A DNA stretch of 34,114 bases from a virus. The stretch spans positions 1 through 34,114 of IMG/VR virus record IMGVR_UViG_3300037847_002005. One strand, given 5' to 3'. Both the position numbers and the translations under genes were made by a program. Shown piece after piece: positions 20,639-27,002 of this stretch (the stretch's first letter is position 1; the number at the start of each line of letters is the position of its first letter). Below the pieces are notes generated by a model. That model saw nothing but the letters and a program-made list of their open reading frames with translations, had not been told where the DNA came from and made no database searches.

Positions 20639-20947
20639 TTATTTATAAATGTCAACTGTTAAAGGATAATACTCTTCATCAAGCCTATCCCATTTAAGTA
20701 TTTTTGCTTTACCTAAATTGTTTGACATGGCAACAGCACAAGAGATGCCAATAATCACAGGATCCCCAGATAATAGCAAATAGTCTTCATTGTTAAAATT
20801 ACGCAACAAGCGATTTATTCTCCTAGCCGTTGGCTGTGAGGATAAGGCAACTTGTTCCTTTGCAGGAATGAGGATTTGCAGATCGCCAAACTCAGAAGCC
20901 TTCGTAATATCTCTTCCAGGAACTTCTTGCGTAATAAATACAGTCAC
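20639..20947 (-). CDS. Conserved small protein, first gene of the replication operon
   Basis: This 102-residue protein starts at a GTG (20947) with AGGAG upstream. It has the pattern G-D-L-Q-I-L-I-P (20-27) and L-L-S-G-D-P-V-I-I-G-I-S-C-A-V-A, then K-I-L-K-W-D-R and Y-Y-P-L-T-V-D-I, which I recall from many marine and T7-like phages without an assigned role. The Pro/Gly loops between strands suggest a compact alpha/beta fold. It is the first gene after the structured leader 20974-21078, so that leader, if regulatory, would act on this start and the whole operon. Confidence 0.74.
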   Translation of the reverse strand: MTVFITQEVPGRDITKASEFGDLQILIPAKEQVALSSQPTARRINRLLRNFNNEDYLLLSGDPVIIGISCAVAMSNNLGKAKILKWDRLDEEYYPLTVDIYK

Positions 20948-20973
20948 ACTTTCTCCTATGCTGTTGTTAGTCT

Positions 20974-21078
20974 TGCTAGTGTTTAACCCTTGTCGCTACC
21001 TCACACCCTTTGCCTAGGAGCTTGGGGCTCTTGGTAGCCAAGTGAACGGTTTGCATGTCACGCTACTAAACACTAGCA
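20974..21078 (-). ncRNA. Candidate structured 5' leader RNA of the replication operon
   Basis: The 307-base gap 20948-21254 holds a 105-base module closed by a perfect 12-bp stem (TGCTAGTGTTTA at 21078-21067 on the minus strand with TAAACACTAGCA at 20985-20974). Inside are two more hairpins, CTTGG-CTA-CCAAG (21030-21042) and GAGC-CCCAA-GCTC (21019-21031, overlapping by 2 bases). GCTAC in the first hairpin could instead pair with either of two GTAGC copies (21062-21066 and 20995-20999). A promoter (21085-21112) puts the transcript start right at the first base of the closing stem. A closed multi-branch RNA with alternative pairing at the head of an operon looks like a riboswitch or protein-binding leader. 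I do not recognise the class. Confidence 0.6.
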
Positions 21079-21084
21079 TTAATA

Positions 21085-21112
21085 AATATATACTTTTATA
21101 TATAGTAGTAAA
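21085..21112 (-). promoter_or_regulatory. Promoter of the replication operon
   Basis: The minus strand has TTTACT (21107-21112), a 16-base spacer and TATATT (21085-21090). The predicted start, about 7 bases after the -10, falls at 21078, the first base of the closing stem of the leader RNA. Overlapping TATATA sequences make the exact -10 uncertain. Confidence 0.5.
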
Positions 21113-21130
21113 ACACAATTTAGTCTAAAT

Positions 21131-21181
21131 GATAAATCAGATATTTAAATATCAGATATCGATATATTTTCCGTCCCGCGA
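21131..21181 (-). repeat. Repeated regulatory element, copy B
   Basis: Read on the minus strand this copy has TCGCG-GG-ACGGAAA, then ATATATC and GATATC, then AATATCTGATTT, matching copy A at 1948-2000 over about 50 bases with small gaps. It contains a perfect 14-bp palindrome, GATATTTAAATATC. It lies between the divergent promoters of the replication operon and the SNF2 gene. Its CGCG end faces the SNF2 promoter, the same relation as copy A to terS. Confidence 0.6.
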
Positions 21182-21207
21182 ATAATATCGTGCTGAGCAA
21201 AAATTAC

Positions 21208-21235
21208 TTAAAATCCAAAACACTTTGTATATAAT
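21208..21235 (+). promoter_or_regulatory. Promoter of the SNF2 gene
   Basis: The plus strand has TTAAAA (21208-21213), a 16-base spacer and a perfect TATAAT (21230-21235). TATATAATAAAG (21228-21239) is identical to the terS promoter core. The predicted start near 21242 lies after the first in-frame ATG (21225), which supports initiation at 21255 with a leader of only about 13 bases. Confidence 0.6.
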
Positions 21236-21254
21236 AAAGTTAGAAAGTTTTGTA

Positions 21255-22691
21255 ATGAAATATAAGTTTAAATTACAACCTTATGAGCATCAGTTAACAG
21301 CTCTAAGGAAAGGGTGGAACTTGGAAGAGTTTGCTTTTTTCATGGATATGGGAACTGGTAAGTCTAAGGTTTTGATAGATAATTTTAGTGTGTTGTATGA
21401 CAGAGGACATATAACTGGTGTTTTGATTATTGCACCAAAAGGTGTATATAGAAACTGGTCTCGCAATGAGATACCAACTCATATGCCAGAACATGTGCTT
21501 ACTGATATTTGTGTATGGCAACCTAATCACACACAAAAGTTTTTACAGACTTGGAAAAATTTATTTGTACCCAACGATAATTTAAAAATATTCCTAATGA
21601 ATATAGAAGCCTTTAGCACACGCAAAGGTGTAGAAGTGGCTGAAAAGTTTTTGTTAGCTCATACGGTACTAATGGCTATAGATGAAAGTACTACGATAAA
21701 AAGTAAAAAAGCAAAACGAACAAAGTCTATAGTGAAACTTGGAAAGAGTGCCAAGTTCCGTAGGATTATGACTGGCAGTCCTATAACAAAAAGTCCTATG
21801 GATTTATATACACAATGTGAGTTTTTAAACCCAACTCTATTAGGTCATAAAAGTTTCTATAGTTTCCAGTATGAGTATGCGATTATAAAGCGTCGTAATT
21901 TAGGCTCATATAGTTTTAATCAAATAGTAGGATACAAAAATTTAAAGGAGCTAAATGGTTTGTTAGATAATTTTAGTTTTAGAGTGCGTAAACAAGATTG
22001 TTTGGATTTACCTGATAAAGTATACACCAAGCGTATTGTTGAGTTGAGTGAACCACAACGTAAAATTTATGATGATATTAAAAAGATAGCACTTGGTATA
22101 TGTGAGGAGGGTACTGTTACTCCTACCACAATATTGACACAATTACTTCGGCTACAACAAGTATGTTCTGGTCATGTAAAGTTAGATGATGGTACTGTAA
22201 AAAACTTTCCATCAACAAAACTAAATGAGTTAGAAGTCATGCTTGATGAAATAGATGGCAAAGTAATTATATGGGCGAACTTTACTATGGACATTGTACT
22301 AATAGAACAACTCATAGGTAGAATGTATGGTGTAGAAAGTGTAGTTAGTTATTATGGTGAAACAACAACTGATCAACGTGATTATGCTGTGAGTGCTTTC
22401 CAAAACCCAGATAGTCCAGTAAGGTTTTTTGTAGGACAACCTAGAACTGGTGGTTATGGATTAACACTTACTCAAGCATCTACCGTTATATATTATAGTA
22501 ACAGTTATGATTTAGAAGTACGTTTACAAAGTGAAGACAGAGCACATCGTATTGGACAAGTGAATAAAGTAACTTATATTGATATTATTGCTGACAAAAC
22601 TGTGGATGAAAAAGTGCTACAAGCCCTCAGAAACAAAATTAATCTTGCTAGTGTAGTTTTACAAGAAAATGTAACAGATTGGATAGTTTGA
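21255..22691 (+). CDS. SNF2-family DNA-dependent ATPase/helicase
   Basis: The only clear plus-strand gene. I place the start at ATG 21255 (MKYKFKLQPYEHQ), since 21225 precedes the predicted transcript start; AGAAAG lies 8 bases upstream. The 478-residue protein has the SF2 Q-like opening, Walker A D-M-G-T-G-K-S (31-37), motif II D-E-S-T (143-146), motif III T-G-S-P (173-176), motif V G-G-Y-G-L-T-L-T and motif VI Q-S-E-D-R-A-H-R-I-G-Q. This is the SNF2 subgroup common in phages. It is a minimal ATPase core with no added domains. It may remodel protein-DNA complexes, restart forks or strip host proteins. Its reverse orientation and separate promoter suggest expression timing different from its neighbours. 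Confidence 0.93.
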   Translation: MKYKFKLQPYEHQLTALRKGWNLEEFAFFMDMGTGKSKVLIDNFSVLYDRGHITGVLIIAPKGVYRNWSRNEIPTHMPEHVLTDICVWQPNHTQKFLQTWKNLFVPNDNLKIFLMNIEAFSTRKGVEVAEKFLLAHTVLMAIDESTTIKSKKAKRTKSIVKLGKSAKFRRIMTGSPITKSPMDLYTQCEFLNPTLLGHKSFYSFQYEYAIIKRRNLGSYSFNQIVGYKNLKELNGLLDNFSFRVRKQDCLDLPDKVYTKRIVELSEPQRKIYDDIKKIALGICEEGTVTPTTILTQLLRLQQVCSGHVKLDDGTVKNFPSTKLNELEVMLDEIDGKVIIWANFTMDIVLIEQLIGRMYGVESVVSYYGETTTDQRDYAVSAFQNPDSPVRFFVGQPRTGGYGLTLTQASTVIYYSNSYDLEVRLQSEDRAHRIGQVNKVTYIDIIADKTVDEKVLQALRNKINLASVVLQENVTDWIV

Positions 22692-22763
22692 CGAAAAAAC
22701 GGATCCGAATAAGCTCGATACAGTCATTAGAGCGTGGTGCAGTAGTATGTTTGTACCCTAAAA

Positions 22764-23084
22764 TTACTTCCCATTCTTGGTCAAGTACGCAGTAGTCCCC
22801 ATATAAGTTCCCACTATTCCAGCACCAGAAATATAGAATAAATTGCTAATATCAGCTAATGCTTCTACTCTTTCTATAGGAACGATAAACATAGCGACTG
22901 TAAACACTCCCATACCTATTAGAGTGTATCTTGCCATGCGTAATTGTGCTAGATTTTTGCGTGCTTTTGTTTCCGTGTCTTTTATTTCTTTCATACTAGA
23001 AAGTTCTTCATCAGAAACTATGCCATCACCATCAATATCATACTCTGCATATTTAGATTTTTTTTGTAATTGTTTTTGTGTCAT
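22764..23084 (-). CDS. EF-hand membrane protein, holin candidate
   Basis: A 106-residue protein with a canonical EF-hand calcium loop D-I-D-G-D-G-I-V-S-D-E-E (16-27: Asp16, Asp18, Asp20, Gly21, Glu27), a charged linker, and two hydrophobic segments (about 53-70 and 81-100) that should span the membrane, leaving a short basic tail. It starts as ATGA overlap with the 159-residue gene. Two membrane spans, a charged end and a place two genes after the lysozyme fit a holin. The calcium site is unusual for a holin and could link lysis to ion changes. The alternative is a membrane protein unrelated to lysis. Confidence 0.72.
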   Translation of the reverse strand: MTQKQLQKKSKYAEYDIDGDGIVSDEELSSMKEIKDTETKARKNLAQLRMARYTLIGMGVFTVAMFIVPIERVEALADISNLFYISGAGIVGTYMGTTAYLTKNGK

Positions 23085-23560
23085 CTACTTTCCTTATATA
23101 ACCATGCAAGAAATATTATAAAACCTATGACGGTGCAAAATAAAATAAACCAACCAATATACTCCCATATTTTTCTAACAAGTTCTTGGCGTTCATATAT
23201 TTCTTTTTGTCTTTGTTTTCTTATTTCTGCTTCCATATGTAAAATTTCATTCCAAGAGTTTGCTCCGTAATGAAAATTTATAAATGATTTTAATTCTTGC
23301 CTTTGTGCCTCTAACTTTTTCTTAGCAGTAAAAGCCTCAATCGCACTCGCTTCTATTTCTTTACCTTTAAATAATTTTCTGAGTGGAGAGGCATTTTTTG
23401 CTGACTTTTCGGCATTATCAATATCACTCAATGCACCCATCCAACGACCTAAATCTTTACCCATTGATTCAATATCACGACCAATCGCAAAACCATTTTT
23501 AATTGCTGTGAAGGCTTTACTCGCCGCAGTTATTGCTAATCCAATTGAAGCTGGATCCAT
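23081..23560 (-). CDS. Membrane-anchored protein of the lysis region (159 residues)
   Basis: The start at 23560 (MDPASIGLAITAASKAF) follows AGAGG. Residues 1-30 are small and hydrophobic, residues 70-125 are a long charged helix (KKKLEAQRQELKSF, EAEIRKQRQKEIYERQELVRK), and residues 130-152 (IGWFILFCTVIGFIIFLAWLY) are a strong transmembrane span followed by K-E-S-R. The topology resembles a spanin or an accessory holin: a coiled coil on one side of a single membrane span. It lies directly between the lysozyme and the EF-hand protein. The role is inferred from position. Confidence 0.7.
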   Translation of the reverse strand: MDPASIGLAITAASKAFTAIKNGFAIGRDIESMGKDLGRWMGALSDIDNAEKSAKNASPLRKLFKGKEIEASAIEAFTAKKKLEAQRQELKSFINFHYGANSWNEILHMEAEIRKQRQKEIYERQELVRKIWEYIGWFILFCTVIGFIIFLAWLYKESR

Positions 23561-23568
23561 GATTACCT

Positions 23569-24018
23569 CTATACAATATTAACCACCATCATTCTATTTA
23601 CGAGTCTATCAGCACGATTAGTTACTTGGCGATACCATCTAGAGTCTTTCATTTGTTCAGATGCTTCCACCCAGTCACCATTGTCAACGGCTTCTTTCAT
23701 CTTCTTAAATCCAGACATTCTAGGATAACCCATATTGAACATCATGTTGGCGATGATTAATTGTACCTCTTCAGGTAAGTCATCGTAGTTGGGATATAAC
23801 TTGTTGCAATCATTCAATGTGATTTGTATATCAGATGCAAAACAAGCATCAACCCTATCCTCCGATACTGGAGTCCCAACTGGTTGATTATATTCAGGAT
23901 CAGTTTCTTTTACTAAATGACCAATACCAAAGGTCGGTAAACCTAAATGATCTAGGTATATTTCGTGTACACAACCTTCGTCTTCAGCTATTTCTTTTTG
24001 TAATTGTTCTAAGTTCAC
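23569..24018 (-). CDS. Endolysin, T4-type lysozyme (GH24)
   Basis: A 149-residue muramidase. The catalytic triad is in the same spacing as T4 lysozyme: Glu14 in E-D-E-G, Asp23 in Y-L-D and Thr29 in P-T-F-G-I-G-H-L (T4: Glu11, Asp20, Thr26). A later A-N-M-M-F-N-M-G (about 115) and the W-Y-R-Q-V-T-N-R-A-D-R segment match the C-terminal lobe of the family. It cleaves the glycan strand of peptidoglycan at lysis. It has no signal or membrane segment, so it needs a holin, supplied perhaps by the two membrane proteins that follow. The start is a GTG overlapping the previous stop (GTGA). Confidence 0.93.
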   Translation of the reverse strand: MNLEQLQKEIAEDEGCVHEIYLDHLGLPTFGIGHLVKETDPEYNQPVGTPVSEDRVDACFASDIQITLNDCNKLYPNYDDLPEEVQLIIANMMFNMGYPRMSGFKKMKEAVDNGDWVEASEQMKDSRWYRQVTNRADRLVNRMMVVNIV

Positions 24019-27002
24019 GTTAATCCCATTATTCCTGCTCTGTTTGCAATAGCCGTTCCCGTGGTATCAAATGGGAATAGACTTGCATATTGTCGGTTGT
24101 TTGGAGGATTAACATTACCCCCACCTGATACCTTGGGAAGACTTAAATTCAAATTTGCTGTGTTCGGCGTAATTGTATTTAGTGATGCTTGATCACCCAT
24201 GAACGGAGGTTTACCAGTTCTTTTAAATTCTTGCTCTCTAGTTTCATCCTCAAACCCAGGAGTAATATCTTCACTTGCTAAACCTAACTCTCTTTCAATA
24301 CTCGTAAGTATAGAACTTAATTTATTTAAGTATCCAGTTCTATTTAAAAATGTTTTTTTACTATGCTCTTTTGTAAGTTGAGCGACACTAGGTTTTTGTG
24401 ACATTAAAATTGCTAGAGCATTTCTTGGTAAGGCTGAAGATATAAACTCAAAAAACTGACCTCTTGTTGCTTGCCCTACAACAGAACCAGTTGCAAATGA
24501 CGATCCAGCATCTTCACCCATATTTGCAAAAAAACCATATATTCGTATACCTTCTAAATTTTTAAAATACTCTTTATCCACCTCGTCTGGTTTACCTTGT
24601 TTTGAAAATAAAGGTTTTAAATTAGCGTAAGGTCCAGCAAATCTTTTTAAGTCATCTAATTCTTTTGTAAGAGCCTTACCATTTATGATTGTAGAACCAT
24701 CAATATCGCTTATTCTTGTTACGTTAGGTTTATCTAAAATAGTAGATAAAACATGGGTTCTCAACTTTTCGGCATATTTACCATTGATTCCACCAGATAT
24801 ATTTATTTTATTTAAAAGTTCTTTTTGTGTACTATTTTTTATTTCATTAAAAGCAACTTCTGCATCAACTAATTCTCTTTCCATTGCTTTTACAGTTCCA
24901 CTATTTTTTAACCAATTATGTTTATCTGTAAAGTCAAGTAAGGCTTTTCTAGTAGATGCGTTAGGCACTAATAGTTTGAACAGTTCGGGTTTTTCTGTAG
25001 CAATTTTTTTAAGTAAGGGAGCACCAGTATCTATATTGGCTAAAGTATATTGGATAAAACCATCTTGTATGTTTTCCATAGTCTTAATATTGTTAAGTTG
25101 TGAAACAGATTTAGTTCCACCCTCTTTACTAATACGCATGAAGTTTTTTAGTAATTTCAAATCAGTAGCATTTATATTACCTTTGTATATACCGTCCATT
25201 GTTTTCATTACGTTTATGCCAGCGTTTCTGTCAAACAAAGTATTTAAACTTGTAAAGTTTACTACATCAGTTTTTTCTTTAGTCAACACTCTTGCATCAG
25301 CTAAAAACTTTTTAAATTCATTAGAACCACCTGAAGGCGTATCAATAACTTTATCAATCTCATCCATTAGTTCTCTGGCAAGATAAGCCCCATCACCTTT
25401 TTGTGCTACGATATCACTTAATTTATTTCTTACAGTAAGCATTTGTTTGAGTGCATCAAATGTTCTTTTTTTACCAAACGTAGCAACAGATATTGTTCCT
25501 ACATTTGGGTCTGCTCTTTTGAGTTGGTTGAGTAAATTACCTAAATCACCTTGTAAATCACCACCTATTTTTTCATAAAGGTTTTGATTTTTTTGACCTT
25601 TTTTGGTCATTTTTATTTGAGTGCCAGTAAGCATATCATCTAACTTGACAGCTAGATTACTAATATCAAATTTTACGTTACCAGCTCTAGCTGATGAAAA
25701 GGCTTTTGTAAAAGTACGATCAATTAATTCATTCATACCTTTTTTATACAAATCAAGGTCATTTACAATATCATCATATCTTACATTGATGGCTTTTCCT
25801 TCAATAGTTTGAACTCTTCTAACAGTATCTGATATTATGTTTTTACCTAATTTATCTATAGTAAACATTAAGTTACCTTGAGACAAAGTAGAAAGATCTT
25901 GTTTAGCTAATTCTTTAGCTTTTTTATACAGTGCTTGTTGTTGAGCTGTGGTCATGGCTTGTAGAATGTTTGATGTGCCACCGACTTGTTGAGCCATTTT
26001 TTGTAGTATAGGTGAATTAGTGGCAAGTTGCGATATGGATAGCGGAGGTAATCCTGCATCCAAAGCAAATTTTTGAGCTGTGAGAGCCGAGGGTGGTGTT
26101 TTACCAACAAAAGCTCCAAAAGGCACACCTTGCTTACCAAGCATTCTGTCAACAACAAATCTACCCATTCCTGGCAAGACTTTGTTTACTGCTCCTTCAA
26201 TCACACCTTGTAAAGCAACGTCACTGGTAAATCCAGTAACTAATTTTTCCCTAAAAGATTTATCTTCAACATCAACACCTTCATCAGCTAGAGCTCTATC
26301 TAATGTAGCTCCAAACATTACACCTCCAGCAGTCCCTAAAAAGGGAGAAAAAAATGAGCCAACAAGCCCTCCTGCTGTAGCATAATTTAAAAATGTGCCA
26401 CTAAAGTCACCAATATCCCCAGTAAAATCACTAAACCCACCATCTGGATCTACTCTATATAAAGGACCATCTTTAGTCAAAGAGTATAACATTTCTGTTT
26501 TTTTACCACCTACTCCTACTCTTAATAATCTACCTTCAGGATATTTTCTTTTAAAATAAGCAAACTGGTTTTTAAAATCAAATGATCGACGTGCTAAACT
26601 ATCTCTATCATTTGCAGTAAGTCCACCAATCTCATCTCTACCAGAATATTTATCACCAAAACGTTCTTTTAATACATCTTCAACACGTTGATTTTCAAGT
26701 TTCATATTTCTCAGTATTGTATTGACGCCCTCAGTATACTCACCAAACTCACCTTCTTTAGTTGTTGCCATCGTTAATCCTGGTTGCGTCATGAATGATA
26801 GAGTTGTTTCTGCATCAGGAGCAACAGCTTTTAATAAATCAAAAAAGCTAGACTCTGGTACAACATCTAGAGAGATACCTCCAGCAGTTTTAGCACTAGT
26901 CACGCCTGAAGTTGTTACTATATCTTGACCAACTGGTTCATTTAATGAACTAGAAGGTGTGGTGGTAACATTAATATCTGTACCTTGTGGCTCATTTAAC
27001 AT
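24015..27002 (-). CDS. Large internal virion / DNA-ejection protein (995 residues)
   Basis: A 995-residue protein at the end of the virion gene string. It starts M-L-N-E-P-Q-G-T-D-I and repeats L-N-E-P-V-G-Q-D-I at residues 20-28. Residues 201-238 are a glycine-rich, hydrophobic stretch (GTFLNYATAGGLVGSFFSPF) that could enter a membrane, and most of the rest is helical and charged. The size, helical nature, membrane-active patch and position match the internal core or ejection proteins of podoviruses (T7 gp15/gp16 role), which line the channel for DNA entry. I see no lysozyme or other enzyme motif. Its end overlaps the lysozyme start. The function is inferred from context. Confidence 0.7.
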   Translation of the reverse strand: MLNEPQGTDINVTTTPSSSLNEPVGQDIVTTSGVTSAKTAGGISLDVVPESSFFDLLKAVAPDAETTLSFMTQPGLTMATTKEGEFGEYTEGVNTILRNMKLENQRVEDVLKERFGDKYSGRDEIGGLTANDRDSLARRSFDFKNQFAYFKRKYPEGRLLRVGVGGKKTEMLYSLTKDGPLYRVDPDGGFSDFTGDIGDFSGTFLNYATAGGLVGSFFSPFLGTAGGVMFGATLDRALADEGVDVEDKSFREKLVTGFTSDVALQGVIEGAVNKVLPGMGRFVVDRMLGKQGVPFGAFVGKTPPSALTAQKFALDAGLPPLSISQLATNSPILQKMAQQVGGTSNILQAMTTAQQQALYKKAKELAKQDLSTLSQGNLMFTIDKLGKNIISDTVRRVQTIEGKAINVRYDDIVNDLDLYKKGMNELIDRTFTKAFSSARAGNVKFDISNLAVKLDDMLTGTQIKMTKKGQKNQNLYEKIGGDLQGDLGNLLNQLKRADPNVGTISVATFGKKRTFDALKQMLTVRNKLSDIVAQKGDGAYLARELMDEIDKVIDTPSGGSNEFKKFLADARVLTKEKTDVVNFTSLNTLFDRNAGINVMKTMDGIYKGNINATDLKLLKNFMRISKEGGTKSVSQLNNIKTMENIQDGFIQYTLANIDTGAPLLKKIATEKPELFKLLVPNASTRKALLDFTDKHNWLKNSGTVKAMERELVDAEVAFNEIKNSTQKELLNKINISGGINGKYAEKLRTHVLSTILDKPNVTRISDIDGSTIINGKALTKELDDLKRFAGPYANLKPLFSKQGKPDEVDKEYFKNLEGIRIYGFFANMGEDAGSSFATGSVVGQATRGQFFEFISSALPRNALAILMSQKPSVAQLTKEHSKKTFLNRTGYLNKLSSILTSIERELGLASEDITPGFEDETREQEFKRTGKPPFMGDQASLNTITPNTANLNLSLPKVSGGGNVNPPNNRQYASLFPFDTTGTAIANRAGIMGLT

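Noticed and set aside
20974-21078. tRNA or tmRNA in the replication leader
   Set aside because: The closing stem is 12 bp rather than 7, there is no TTC-type arm, no CCA-adjacent acceptor pattern and no anticodon-like 7-base loop.
22700-22707. CGGATCCG palindrome between convergent genes as a terminator
   Set aside because: The stem is only 4 bp with no loop and no following T-run; it is better seen as a chance palindrome.
24685-25386. Long open frame on the plus strand (233 codons)
   Set aside because: It is fully antisense to the 995-residue virion protein, has no ribosome site or promoter, and its sequence is a low-complexity mirror of the real frame.
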